Assembly (NCBI RefSeq): GCF_013266755.1 | Contig: NZ_JABRWJ010000001.1 | Coordinates: forward strand, 248,001 to 312,000 | Length of the DNA: 64,000 bases | Reading direction: 5' to 3' | Origin: Pseudaquabacterium terrae | GTDB lineage: Bacteria; Pseudomonadota; Gammaproteobacteria; Burkholderiales; Burkholderiaceae_C | Shown here: positions 1-8,218 of the stretch, in pieces | How positions within the stretch are numbered: the stretch's first letter is position 1 | How the letters are laid out: each line of letters starts with the position of its first letter | Program-made: the position numbers and the translations under genes | Notes under the pieces: generated by a model | Told to the model about the DNA's origin: nothing | Seen by the model: the letters and a program-made list of their open reading frames with translations, nothing else | The model's database searches: none

Positions 1-1
1 A

Positions 2-1330
2 GCCCCCAGCCGCCGCGACGACCCGGTGGTGCAGAAGGCCAACGAGTCGATCGCCATCCGGCCGAAGAAGGGCCGCCTGACGCTGTTGTCGCGACGCATC
101 TACAACGCACTGCTGTATCACGCGCAACAGCAAGGCGTCGACGAACGTCAGTACACACTTCCGCTGGCGACGTTGATCGGCGACTCGCATTTCAACTCGC
201 GCAACGTGGCGCTGCTGAAGGAGCACATCCGCGAGATGCAGACCACGCTGATCGAGTGGAACTCGGTCGGCACCGGCGAACAGCGCTGGACCTCGTCACA
301 GCTGCTCGGCACCGTCGAGATCGCCGAACGCGGCTCCGGCTACCCGGTGATCATCACCTGGAGCTACCCCGACAAGGTACGTGAGCGCTTGCTCAAGCCA
401 AATCGCTACACGAAGATCCTGCTCGAGGTCGGCGCGCAGATGCGTTCCTACGCGGCGGCGGTCTTGTTCGAGCTCGGCATGCAGTACCTGACCTCGCCGT
501 CGCGGCTGACGATGCGCGAGGACCTGTTCTGGTGGGCCTCGGTGCTGACCGGGCGCAGCGACATCGAGAAGGTCGACTACCGCTACTTCAAGCGCGACGT
601 GCTGCGGCCGGCACTGGCCGAGGTCGATGCGCTGCAGGACGACTTCAGCCTCGAGCTGATCGAGCACCGCGAGGGCCGGCGCATTGCCGAGCTGCAGTTC
701 ATGGTGCACCGCAAGGCGCAGTCGGCGCTCGGCGTCACCGAGGACCGCAATCCGTTCGACCTGGTGCTGGTCGAGCGGCTGCGCAAGCTCGGTCTGAAGG
801 ACGAGGAGGCTGACCGGCTGTACTCGAAGACCGACGAGGGCCTGCTGCGCGCGACGCTCGACCATGTCGAGCAGCGCCTGCGCCATCCCGGCCTGCCGCC
901 GCTGGCCGCGCCCGCGGCCTATCTGCGCGACGCGCTGAAGAAGGGCTACGCCGGCGCGACCCCTGCACTCGTCGCGGCCGAGCCCGCCCCTGGCCCCGCC
1001 GCCGAGCCCGCGCGCTCGCCGCCCGCCGCGCATACCTCGGTGCAGTCGATTCGCGACGAATGGGAGCGCGCGCGCGCGAAGGCCGCCGAGGACCGTTTCC
1101 ACGCCGCGCCGGCAGACCGTCGGGCGGCCTGGCAACAGGCTTTCGAAGCGGCACAGCTCGAGGGGCTGCTGGCGCCGCTGGCGCAGGCCTGGCGCCGCGA
1201 TGGCCCGGCCAGCCGCATCGCCGGCCCGCTCTTCTTCCGCTGGCTGGCGCGCCAGGAGTCGCCCGCCGAGCCGACCGAAGGCGAGCTGCTGAATTTCGCG
1301 ATCCGCCGCGGCATGCTGCAGCTCGGTTGA
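2..1330 (+). CDS. Replication initiator protein, Rep_3 family (5' end outside window)
   Basis: Rep_3 (RepB-type) initiators bind iterons at plasmid or secondary-chromosome origins through two winged-helix domains. The frame starts IAIRPKKGRLTLLSRRIYNAL and continues with the LLKEHIREMQTTLIEW and DIEKVDYRYFKRDVLRPALAEVD segments typical of the family, over about residues 1-240 from the GTG at 26. A further 190 residues, alanine/proline-rich then helical, make it longer than the usual 250-350 aa. The frame is open back to base 2, so the true start probably lies upstream and the GTG at 26 is only the first start codon visible. The origin would be upstream, so no iterons can be judged. It is convergent with the LysR gene ending at 1350. 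Family call firm; whether this marks a replicon or a chromosomal copy is unknown. Confidence 0.8.
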   Translation, partial: APSRRDDPVVQKANESIAIRPKKGRLTLLSRRIYNALLYHAQQQGVDERQYTLPLATLIGDSHFNSRNVALLKEHIREMQTTLIEWNSVGTGEQRWTSSQLLGTVEIAERGSGYPVIITWSYPDKVRERLLKPNRYTKILLEVGAQMRSYAAAVLFELGMQYLTSPSRLTMREDLFWWASVLTGRSDIEKVDYRYFKRDVLRPALAEVDALQDDFSLELIEHREGRRIAELQFMVHRKAQSALGVTEDRNPFDLVLVERLRKLGLKDEEADRLYSKTDEGLLRATLDHVEQRLRHPGLPPLAAPAAYLRDALKKGYAGATPALVAAEPAPGPAAEPARSPPAAHTSVQSIRDEWERARAKAAEDRFHAAPADRRAAWQQAFEAAQLEGLLAPLAQAWRRDGPASRIAGPLFFRWLARQESPAEPTEGELLNFAIRRGMLQLG

Positions 1331-1349
1331 GGCTGCCGCGTCGTCGCGC

Positions 1350-2213
1350 TCAGCCGCCTCGGGTCAGCGTGCGCAGCATCTGCTGGTACAGCGCGTCGAC
1401 CGCCGGCGCGTCGCGCGCCGCCTTGCTGCGATAGGCGGCGACCTGCATCGCCGGCAGCGGCGGCAGCCCGTGCGCCTCGCCGAGGATCTGCAGCCCCGGC
1501 GGCACGCTGCACTGCGTCAGCACCGCGACCGCCAGGCCGCTGTCGACCGCAGCGAGCTGGCCGGCCAGGCTGGAGCTGTTGTAGACGATGCGGTGGCGCC
1601 GCCGCCGGGCGGCGAGGGCGGCCAGCGCGTCGCGCCGCGCCAGGCTGCCGGCCTCGTACACCGCGATCGGCAGCGGATCGCGCCGCCAGGCCTCGTGTGC
1701 CGCCGCGCCGACCCACACCAGCGGCTCGTTGAACAGCAAGGTGCCGCGCTGCGGCCGGTCGCGCGAGACCAGCGCCAGGTCGAGCTCGCCGCGCTGCACT
1801 TTCGGAATCAGCGCCGTCGACTGCTCGCAGGTCAACGAGATCTCGACCGCGCCATGGCGCAGCGCGAAGCTGCGCAGCACCGGCGTCAGGTAGCGCGCGG
1901 CGTAGTCGTCCGGCACGCCGAGCTTGACCAGGCCGCCCAGGCGTTCGCCGTGCAGCGCCGCCAGCGCCTCGCCGTGCAGCTCGAGCATGCGCCGCGCATG
2001 CAGCAGCAGCTCGGCGCCGGACGGCGTCAGCACCAGGTGGCGCGGGCCGCGGTCGAGCAGCGCTCGGCCGGCCGCCTGCTCGAGCTTGCGGATCTGCATG
2101 CTGACCGCCGACTGCGAGCGATGCACCAGCGGCGCCGCCGCCGACAGGCTGCCGGCATCGATCACCGCGACGAAGCAGCGCAGCCAGTCGAGCTGGAGGT
2201 CCGTGGCCTGCAT
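1350..2213 (-). CDS. LysR-family transcriptional regulator
   Basis: DNA-binding regulator: N-terminal winged HTH (residues about 5-62, with SLSAAAPLVHRSQSAVSMQI) followed by a periplasmic-binding-protein-like effector domain, 287 aa in all, normal for LTTRs. I chose the ATG at 2213 because GGGAG precedes it by six bases; ATG codons at 2234 and further upstream lack this. It is divergent from an EamA transporter gene, the usual arrangement for a LysR protein controlling its neighbour and itself. An imperfect palindrome in the gap (2263-2280) is a possible operator. The effector is unknown. Confidence 0.88.
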   Translation of the reverse strand: MQATDLQLDWLRCFVAVIDAGSLSAAAPLVHRSQSAVSMQIRKLEQAAGRALLDRGPRHLVLTPSGAELLLHARRMLELHGEALAALHGERLGGLVKLGVPDDYAARYLTPVLRSFALRHGAVEISLTCEQSTALIPKVQRGELDLALVSRDRPQRGTLLFNEPLVWVGAAAHEAWRRDPLPIAVYEAGSLARRDALAALAARRRRHRIVYNSSSLAGQLAAVDSGLAVAVLTQCSVPPGLQILGEAHGLPPLPAMQVAAYRSKAARDAPAVDALYQQMLRTLTRGG

Positions 2214-2262
2214 CCGCCGCTCCCGGTCAGTCATCCGAAAATCGAATGGTAGACGCGAATAC

Positions 2263-2280
2263 ATTGCGCTTTACGGCAAT
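2263..2280. promoter_or_regulatory. Possible LysR operator between the divergent LysR and EamA genes
   Basis: ATTGC and GCAAT form a 5-bp inverted repeat with an 8-base spacer in the 92-bp divergent gap. LysR sites are usually short dyads of this kind. The spacing does not match the strict T-N11-A form, so this is a weak candidate. Confidence 0.3.
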
Positions 2281-2305
2281 CCATGCCGGCGCGACAGTGG
2301 CCGCC

Positions 2306-3220
2306 ATGGAAGCCGTTCACGCTCTGCGCCGCCGCAGTACCACGGGCCGAGGCCACGCGCTGATGGTCGCGGGCGGGCTGCTGCTCGGCACGCTCGGCGT
2401 CTTCGTCGAACGGGCCGGCCAGGACCCGCTGACCACCGTCTGGTTCCGCTGCGCATTCGGCGCGCTGGCGCTGCTCGGCTGGGGCGCCGTCACCGGCCGG
2501 CTGCACGAGCTCAAGCTGGCGCCGGCGGGCCTGGCCGCGGCGCTCGGCGCGGGCGGGCTGATGATTGCGAACTGGGCGCTGTTCTTCGCGGCGATCGAGC
2601 GCACCTCCATCGGCGTCGCGACCGTCGTCTTTCACGTGCAGCCGCTGTGGCTGCTGCTGGCCGGCGCCTGGTGGCGGTCCGAGCCGCTGTCGCCGCGGCG
2701 GCTCGGCGCCGCGCTGCTGGCGTTGGCCGGGCTGGCCGCGGCCTCCGGGCTGTTCGACGGCGACGCCCACTCTGCCGCTCATGATGTGCGTTACTGGTCC
2801 GGTGTGGCGATGTGCCTGGGCGGCTCGCTGGCCTATGCCGCCGTCACGCTGATCGCGCAAGGCGCGCGCACGGTCGGCTCGTTTGCGCTCGCCTGGTGGC
2901 AGTGTGTGGTCGGCGCGCTGCTGCTGGCCTGGTGGCCGCTGCTGCACGGCTGGCCGGTCTTCGGCGCCGCGTGGGGTTGGCTCGCCGGGCTCGGCGTGCT
3001 GCACACCGGCCTGGCTTATGTCGTGCTGTACGCCGGCATCGCGCGGTTGCCGGCCGGCCGCGTCGCGCTGCTGCAGTTCGTCTACCCGGCGGCCGCGGTG
3101 CTGATCGACGCGCTGGCCTATGGCCGCGCGCTCGGCGGCGTGCAGGCGCTGGGCGTGCTGTTGATGGGCGTGGCGCTCGCCAGCCTCGCGCGCGGCGACG
3201 CCGCCCGGCGCTCAGGCTGA
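2306..3220 (+). CDS. EamA/DMT-family transporter, probable metabolite exporter
   Basis: Integral inner-membrane protein of about 300 aa with ten predicted hydrophobic segments in two EamA repeats; GLLLGTLGVFVERAG opens the first repeat and AWWQCVVGALLLAWWPLL lies in the second. EamA proteins export amino acids, nucleosides or other small metabolites; the substrate cannot be read here. Start is uncertain: ATG 2306 is used, while ATG 2363 sits nearer the first membrane segment and neither has a strong ribosome-binding site. The 3' end overlaps the convergent thioesterase gene by 9 bp. Regulation by the divergent LysR protein is likely. Confidence 0.85.
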   Translation: MEAVHALRRRSTTGRGHALMVAGGLLLGTLGVFVERAGQDPLTTVWFRCAFGALALLGWGAVTGRLHELKLAPAGLAAALGAGGLMIANWALFFAAIERTSIGVATVVFHVQPLWLLLAGAWWRSEPLSPRRLGAALLALAGLAAASGLFDGDAHSAAHDVRYWSGVAMCLGGSLAYAAVTLIAQGARTVGSFALAWWQCVVGALLLAWWPLLHGWPVFGAAWGWLAGLGVLHTGLAYVVLYAGIARLPAGRVALLQFVYPAAAVLIDALAYGRALGGVQALGVLLMGVALASLARGDAARRSG

Positions 3221-3640
3221 GGCGGCCGGCGCGGCGGGCATCACCAGTTGCGTCTGCGTCACCACCGCACAGAGCTTGCCGGTGGCCGAGCGGATCGTCG
3301 TCTGCCAGACCATCGTCGTGCGGCCGCGGTGCAGCGCGATGCACTCGCCGGTCACCGTGGTGTCGACACGCGCGCCGCCGATGAACTTGGTGCTCGAGTC
3401 GGTGGTCGTCGTGCTGGTGCCCGGCGGCAGGTTCAGCAGCGTGCCGACGGCGCCCAGCGTGTCGGCGAAGGCCATGTAGGCGCCGCCGTGCAGGATGCCG
3501 CGGGTCGTGCACAGCGCCGGCCGCACCGCCATCTCGGCCAGCACGCGCTCGGGCGCCAGCGCGAGCAGGCGCACGCCCATCAGGCCGGGGAACAGCGGTT
3601 CGAGGATCGCCTGCACGGCGTCGAGCGAGATCTCAGGCAT
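3212..3640 (-). CDS. PaaI-type hotdog-fold acyl-CoA thioesterase
   Basis: Small 142-aa single hotdog domain with the diagnostic helix-start motif HGGAYMAFADTLGAVG at about residues 50-65, and a beta-sheet core ending VVTQTQLVM. Members hydrolyse aryl- or acyl-CoA thioesters in the cytoplasm, often as housekeeping CoA recycling. A GGAG box precedes the ATG at 3640. It ends inside the tail of the convergent EamA gene. Its substrate cannot be inferred from the neighbours. Confidence 0.87.
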   Translation of the reverse strand: MPEISLDAVQAILEPLFPGLMGVRLLALAPERVLAEMAVRPALCTTRGILHGGAYMAFADTLGAVGTLLNLPPGTSTTTTDSSTKFIGGARVDTTVTGECIALHRGRTTMVWQTTIRSATGKLCAVVTQTQLVMPAAPAASA

Positions 3641-3664
3641 GGTGGTCTCCGGTGAATGTGCGGT

Positions 3665-4522
3665 TCAGCCGCCGAGCAGGCCGACGAGAAATCGCGCCGA
3701 CACCAGCAGCAGGAAGATGCCGAAGGCCAGCTCGAGCCGCCGCTTCGGCCAGCGGTGCGCGAGGCGCGCGCCATACGGCGCGGCCCAGGCGCTGGTCGGC
3801 ATCAGCAGCCCGAAGCCGATCAGCGAGACATAACCGATCGCCGCCGGGAACTGCAGCGCGGCGACGCCGGGAAAGTCCGCCGCCTTCGGCCAGCCGGCGA
3901 TCATGTAGCCGATCGCGCCCGGGATCGCGATCAGCGAGCCCAGGCCGGCCGAGGTGGCGATCGCCTGGTGGATCGGCCGGCCGTACAGCGTCATGAACAG
4001 GTTCGACAGCTGACCGCCGCCGATGCCCATCAGCGACGACAGCACGCCGATCACCGCGCCATACAGCCGCATGCCGAGCTTGCCCGGCATCTCGCCGAAC
4101 ACGCTGCCGGCGTTGCGAAAGAAAAGCAGGCGCAACGCCGACGCGGTGGCGACGACCACGAACACGCCCTTGAACAGCGCCGCCGGCGCGAAGCGGGCGA
4201 CTGCACTGCCGGCCAGCACGCCCAGCACCACCGGCGCGGCCCAGACCTGCACGATCTCCATGTCGGCCGCACCATGCGCGCGGTGGGCCCGGAACGAACG
4301 CAGCGAGGTCGGCACGATCACCGCCAGCGAGGTGCCCACGCACAGCGGCATGCGCACGCCTTCAGGCACCTGCAGCGCGCCGAACACCTCGTAGAGCACC
4401 GGCACCAGCACCGCGCCGCCGCCGACGCCGAAGAGCCCGGCGAGCACGCCGGTGATGCAGCCGGCCGCGGCGAGCGCGGCGGCCAGCCAGAGCAGTTGGG
4501 TCAGATCGAGTGGGATGGGCAT
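3665..4522 (-). CDS. Sulfite exporter TauE/SafE-family permease
   Basis: Inner-membrane protein of 285 aa with eight or so hydrophobic segments. The duplicated glycine-rich signatures GVLAGLFGVGGGAVLVPVL near the N-terminus and SSLMGIGGGQLSNLFMTL in the second half are typical of the family, which exports sulfite, sulfoacetate or related organic anions. Start taken at the ATG at 4522, just before MPIPLDLTQLLWLAAAL; a GTG 21 bases upstream is possible. No sulfur genes adjoin it, so the substrate is open. Confidence 0.87.
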   Translation of the reverse strand: MPIPLDLTQLLWLAAALAAAGCITGVLAGLFGVGGGAVLVPVLYEVFGALQVPEGVRMPLCVGTSLAVIVPTSLRSFRAHRAHGAADMEIVQVWAAPVVLGVLAGSAVARFAPAALFKGVFVVVATASALRLLFFRNAGSVFGEMPGKLGMRLYGAVIGVLSSLMGIGGGQLSNLFMTLYGRPIHQAIATSAGLGSLIAIPGAIGYMIAGWPKAADFPGVAALQFPAAIGYVSLIGFGLLMPTSAWAAPYGARLAHRWPKRRLELAFGIFLLLVSARFLVGLLGG

Positions 4523-4600
4523 CGGGCGCCGAGCATATGCCACGCCTCGACCGACCCGCTCGGCGGGTGCGCCCGCGACCCCGCGGGACCGGGTGCGCCA

Positions 4601-5005
4601 TCAAGGACGTTCGATCAGCGCCTTCAGCTGCGCCAGGTCGCGCACCGCAGCCGCGGCGCGCACCGCCAACCCATCGGGTGCCGGCGGCTCGGCGAACAAG
4701 GTCAGCAGCACTTCGCAGCGTGCCTCATCGTCACCGTGCGGCAGGGCGCGCAGCGCGACGAAGCTGGCGCGTTCGGCCGACTCGAGCACACAGTGGTCGG
4801 CGATACCGAAGGCGTTGCGCTCGGTGAAGCGCACCTTGGCCTCGGCGCCGTCGGCGCGCCGGGCGACCCAGTCGCCGCCGTGCCGGCGCTGCAGCGTCGG
4901 TCCGATCCACGAGGCCCAGCGCGCGAAGTTGGGCGCCTGGCCGAGGAAGTCGCAGACCTCACGCCAGGGCCGCGCAATCGTCGTCTGCACCGTGTGCGCG
5001 GACAT
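4601..5005 (-). CDS. SRPBCC-family (START/Bet v1-like) protein
   Basis: Soluble 134-aa protein with the typical SRPBCC start, TTIARPWREVCDFLGQAPNFARW, then a beta-rich middle and a final amphipathic helix (AAAAVRDLAQLKALIERP). Such proteins form a hydrophobic cavity; many of this subtype are annotated as polyketide cyclase/dehydrase-like, without known reaction. It starts 20 bp after the stop of the YCII-VOC gene and is probably co-transcribed with it. The start at 5005 keeps only the domain; the longer frame upstream is arginine-rich and not protein-like. Confidence 0.75.
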   Translation of the reverse strand: MSAHTVQTTIARPWREVCDFLGQAPNFARWASWIGPTLQRRHGGDWVARRADGAEAKVRFTERNAFGIADHCVLESAERASFVALRALPHGDDEARCEVLLTLFAEPPAPDGLAVRAAAAVRDLAQLKALIERP

Positions 5006-5025
5006 CGCTCGCGGCCTGCGGTGCG

Positions 5026-5943
5026 TCAGCAGCCGGCGCCGCCGGCGGCGAACATCGCCTTGGCGCGCTCCTGGATCTGCGCCGGTGTCAGGTCTTCCTT
5101 GTGCGTGGAGATGAACCACTGGTGGCCGAACGGATCGGTGATGGTGCCCGAGCGATCACCCCAGAACTGGTCGGCCACCGGCATGCCGATCGTCGCGCCG
5201 GCGTCCACGGCGGCCTTGATCGTCGCGTCGGCATCCGGCACGAAGATGATGACCGTCGTCGCCGAGCCGCCGATCGCCTTCGGGCCGCGCGATCCGAACT
5301 CGGCACGCTCTTCGGTCAGCATGAAGCGCGCCGGCCCGACCTTGAGCTCCGAATGCATCACCTTGCCGTCGGGCCCATCCATCTTCGTCACCAGCTCGGC
5401 GCCGAAGACACGGCGATACCAGGCGATCGCATCGGCCGCGCCTTGCGCGACCAGGTAGGGCGTCGCGCCGTCGGACGGCGGCACGGCGACCACGGCACCG
5501 GCCTTCGGCGTGCCGCCGGCCTTCAGCGCCGCGGCCTCGGCCATCAGCCGCTCTTCCTGCGCGCGCAGCTCGGGGGTGAATTCGGCGCCGAAGTCCTCGG
5601 CCTCGAAGACCTGGCGCAGCTCGATGACGCTGTCGTCGCCGGTCGGGTTCGGGCAGCGCCTGGCCCACTCGATCGCCTCTTCGCGCGACTTGACCTGCCA
5701 GACCCAGAATCCGGCGATCAGCTCCTTGGTCTCGGCAAACGGACCGTCCACGACACGGCGACCCTTGCCTGAGAAGTGAATGCGCGCTCCCTTGGCGCTC
5801 GGGTGCAGGCCCATGCCGTCGACCATCACGCCGGCCTTGACCAGCGCCTCGTTGTAATTGCCCATCTCCCTGAGCAATTCCTCGGTCGGCATCACGCCCG
5901 CTTCGGTGTTCTTGTCGGCCTTGATCAGCACTACGAATCGCAT
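5026..5943 (-). CDS. Fusion of a YCII (DGPF) domain and a VOC/glyoxalase-like domain
   Basis: 305-aa cytoplasmic protein. Residues 1-115 are a YCII domain of the DGPF type (MRFVVLIKADKNTEAG, then VVDGPFAETKELIAGFW). A helical, alanine-rich linker follows, and residues about 155-295 form a VOC/PhnB-like domain (ATPYLVAQGAADAIAWYRRV, ending DPFGHQWFIST). The VOC fold usually binds a metal for ring-cleaving, isomerising or resistance reactions. Separate DGPF proteins occur at 44270 and 44809 in this window. GGAGAG precedes the ATG at 5943. Two domains are clear; the reaction is not known. Confidence 0.82.
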   Translation of the reverse strand: MRFVVLIKADKNTEAGVMPTEELLREMGNYNEALVKAGVMVDGMGLHPSAKGARIHFSGKGRRVVDGPFAETKELIAGFWVWQVKSREEAIEWARRCPNPTGDDSVIELRQVFEAEDFGAEFTPELRAQEERLMAEAAALKAGGTPKAGAVVAVPPSDGATPYLVAQGAADAIAWYRRVFGAELVTKMDGPDGKVMHSELKVGPARFMLTEERAEFGSRGPKAIGGSATTVIIFVPDADATIKAAVDAGATIGMPVADQFWGDRSGTITDPFGHQWFISTHKEDLTPAQIQERAKAMFAAGGAGC

Positions 5944-6060
5944 GTCGTCTCTCCGTCGGTTGTGGGGATGAACGAAGCCTCGAGCTTCATTGCAGTCGAC
6001 GAACGAGCCTGCCCCGGATCGACACGCCGGGCGATGTTTTTTGTAACAGCGGAATGAGGT

Positions 6061-6094
6061 GGGGGCAGCCGACCCTCAGGTGTCGGCTGCCCCC
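6061..6094 (-). terminator. Strong stem-loop downstream of the OmpA-like gene
   Basis: A perfect 13-bp inverted repeat, GGGGGCAGCCGAC and its complement, with an 8-base loop lies 27 bases after the stop of the 6122-6613 gene. No T-run follows on the minus strand, so it may protect the mRNA 3' end or terminate inefficiently instead of being a classical intrinsic terminator. Confidence 0.55.
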
Positions 6095-6121
6095 GGCGCG
6101 TCGGCTCGCGGCTGTGGAAGG

Positions 6122-6613
6122 TCAGGCGAGGACGCTGCAAGCGCGGCGCCGCTGCGCCAGCGGAGCCGAGATCCACGCGCCGACGGTCTCGATGACCACC
6201 GGCTCGGTGGCCGGCAGGTGGCCGGCGAATTCGGTGTAGATGCGGTCGCGGGCGACGCCCTGGCTGCTCAAGGCCCGGCGCAGCGTTTCGGCGCGCCGCT
6301 GCGACAGCAGGCGGCGCTCTTCGGCGGTGCGCGCATCGGCCGCAGCCACCGGCACGCGGATCACGACCACTTCGATCTCGGCGGCATCGAGTGCGCGGGC
6401 GTACATGGCCACGCGCGTGCGCCCGGTCGGCGTCAACTCGACCGCGCCGCGCGCGAACAACGCCTCCGTGTCGAACGCCGTTTCGCGCGCCTCGGGGGTC
6501 AGCGGGCTGCAGACCTCGGCCGCCACGCCCAGCGGCACGATCAACGCGCCGGCCGCGAGTGCGGCCACCGCGAGGAGTCTCGGAAGTGCATGAAGCCGGC
6601 CCTTCTTGTTCAT
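6122..6613 (-). CDS. Exported OmpA-like domain protein
   Basis: 163-aa protein with a signal peptide (MNKKGRLHALPRLLAVAALAAG and on to about residue 32), then a compact domain resembling a divergent OmpA C-terminal fold: ARGAVELTPTGRTRVAMYARAL, then LSQRRAETLRRALSSQGVA and DRIYTEFAGHLPAT. The canonical glycan-binding GHTD loop is absent, so peptidoglycan binding is doubtful. It is the last gene of a three-gene envelope group (8059 to 6122), separated from the preceding OmpA lipoprotein gene by a palindromic repeat. The ATG at 6613 is chosen for the signal peptide. Confidence 0.65.
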   Translation of the reverse strand: MNKKGRLHALPRLLAVAALAAGALIVPLGVAAEVCSPLTPEARETAFDTEALFARGAVELTPTGRTRVAMYARALDAAEIEVVVIRVPVAAADARTAEERRLLSQRRAETLRRALSSQGVARDRIYTEFAGHLPATEPVVIETVGAWISAPLAQRRRACSVLA

Positions 6614-6648
6614 CTCGGTACCGCCCGGCCGTCCGAAGGTACCGAGCG

Positions 6649-6686
6649 CCCCCTCGGGGGGCAGTGAGCGAAGCGAGCGTGGGGGG
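6649..6686. repeat. Dispersed GC-rich palindromic element (REP-like)
   Basis: CGCCCCCTCGGGGGGCAG followed by AGCGAAGCGAGCGTGGGGGG. This kind of short palindrome is common in gaps between genes in Rubrivivax/Leptothrix-type genomes. It lies between two same-strand envelope genes and could stabilise upstream mRNA. Recognition is from memory of such genomes; copy number cannot be counted here. Confidence 0.5.
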
Positions 6687-6721
6687 TTCACAGTTACTCC
6701 TCGCGGGGCACGCCCGGTTGA

Positions 6722-7654
6722 TCAGCCGCGCATGCGGACCGGCTGGTCGTTGTTGGAGATGTACACCTCGACGCGGCGGTTCAGCGCGCGGTTGGTGTCG
6801 GTGCGGTTGTCGGCCACCGGGTAGCTCTTGCCGTAGCCGGTGAAGGTCACGCGGTTCGGACCGATGCCCATGCCGGTCAGCACGCTGGCGACCGCTTCGG
6901 CGCGGCGGCGCGACAGCTGCTCGTTGTAGGCGGCCGAGCCGACGCTGTCGGTGTGGCCTTCGATCAACACGCGGCGGTCGGGGTACTGCTTCAGGAAGTC
7001 GGCCAGTTTCTGCAGCTGGCCCTGCGCCGTCGGCCGCAGGTCCGCGCGGTTGAATTCGAACAGCACGTCACCCAGCGTTACCAGCAGGCCGCGCTCGGTT
7101 TCCTTGGCCTGCAGGTCGGTCAGCCGCTGCTGCAGGATCAAGGTGCGCTGCTGCGCGGCGGCCGCATCCGCCTGCGCCTGCGCCGCCAGCTGCTCGGCGC
7201 TCAGCGCGCGGTTCTGGGCGGCAGCGGCTTGCGCGTTCGCGACGTTGGCCTGCGCCTGCGCGCTGCTGGCCTGGGCGCGGGCGCGCTGGGCTTCGGCGGT
7301 GCGCACGTCGGCACGGGCGCGCTCGCGATCGGCTTCGGCCGTCTTGATCGCATCTTCATCGCGCTTGGCCGCGGCCAGCGCCATGGCGGTGCGGGCCTGC
7401 GCATGGGCGACGTGCGCGGTGCTGATCACGGCGCTCGGGGCCTCGCGCTTGGCGAGCAGGTCGTTGGCGCGGTTCAGCGTGTCGGTGGCTTTCTTCAGCT
7501 CGAGCGCAGCATGGGCGAGCACGGCAGGATCGGACTCGGCCTGGCGCACGGCGGCGCGCGCATCGAGCAGCTCGGGCGGCGTGGACGGTGTGCTGGCGCA
7601 GGCGCCGAGCAGCAGGCCGCAGGCGACGGCGGTGGCGGAGAGGAGGCGCTTCAT
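6722..7654 (-). CDS. DUF4398 and OmpA-domain lipoprotein
   Basis: 310 aa. A lipoprotein signal with lipobox LLLGAC at about residues 14-19 suggests outer-membrane anchoring. A DUF4398 region (LDARAAVRQAESDPAVLAHA) leads into a long alanine/glutamine-rich coiled coil (about 90-185), and a canonical OmpA peptidoglycan-binding domain occupies about 195-305 (GDVLFEFNRADLRPTAQGQL, then IEGHTDSVGSAAYNEQLSRR). It probably tethers outer membrane to peptidoglycan. The preceding gene encodes a shorter DUF4398 lipoprotein, 15 bp upstream, so the two are likely co-expressed. Confidence 0.88.
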   Translation of the reverse strand: MKRLLSATAVACGLLLGACASTPSTPPELLDARAAVRQAESDPAVLAHAALELKKATDTLNRANDLLAKREAPSAVISTAHVAHAQARTAMALAAAKRDEDAIKTAEADRERARADVRTAEAQRARAQASSAQAQANVANAQAAAAQNRALSAEQLAAQAQADAAAAQQRTLILQQRLTDLQAKETERGLLVTLGDVLFEFNRADLRPTAQGQLQKLADFLKQYPDRRVLIEGHTDSVGSAAYNEQLSRRRAEAVASVLTGMGIGPNRVTFTGYGKSYPVADNRTDTNRALNRRVEVYISNNDQPVRMRG

Positions 7655-7669
7655 GGTGTTGTCTCCTGA

Positions 7670-8059
7670 TCAGGCAGGCGCGCGAGCCATTTCGGCCCGC
7701 AGCTGACGGATGCTTTCGCGGACTTCGGCGAGCGCACGGTTGGCGCGCACCGAACGGGCCTGCGCTTCGGCCAGGTTGGCTTCGGCCTCGGCCTGCTCGG
7801 CGAGCTGGCGGGCCTGCACGTAGTCCTTGTTCGCGAAGGCGATCTGGGCACGCGCCATCTTGTCGCGTGCGGACGCCAGCTCGACCGGGGCCTCGGCGGC
7901 ATTGCTGCCGCTCGCGCGCTCGACCGCGGCCCGCGAGACCGCCATCTGTTCGTTCGGCGCGTCGCCGGTGCTCGCGCAGCCGGACACCAGCACCACGGCG
8001 GCTGCCGCCCAGAGGGGGGACCGCAGCCATCTCGGCAACTTCGCAGCGGGATCGTTCAT
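7670..8059 (-). CDS. DUF4398 lipoprotein
   Basis: 129-aa exported lipoprotein: hydrophobic segment with lipobox VSGC at about residues 25-28, then an all-helical DUF4398 domain (VELASARDKMARAQIAFANK, then RQLAEQAEAEANLAEAQARS). The start at ATG 8059 avoids a 19-residue polar extension that would spoil the signal peptide. Pairing with the DUF4398-OmpA lipoprotein suggests that the two coiled coils interact, but this is inference. The role is unknown. Confidence 0.8.
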   Translation of the reverse strand: MNDPAAKLPRWLRSPLWAAAAVVLVSGCASTGDAPNEQMAVSRAAVERASGSNAAEAPVELASARDKMARAQIAFANKDYVQARQLAEQAEAEANLAEAQARSVRANRALAEVRESIRQLRAEMARAPA

Positions 8060-8218
8060 GTGCGCTCCAACGACGTCAAGTGATTCGGAGGGACGCGTCC
8101 GGGTGGGCCGCGCCACGGTGAATTCACTCTAGGTCGCCGCCCCGTACCGGATCCGTCGGACGTGCACGCGAACGCTGGTCGGATTCGACCTACGGAAAGC
8201 GGGATTGCAGGAAGTTGC

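Noticed and set aside
4554-4568. Hairpin ACCCGC-TCG-GCGGGT between the TauE and SRPBCC genes
   Set aside because: Weak stem in GC-rich DNA with no U-tract; could be a terminator but is not distinguishable from background.
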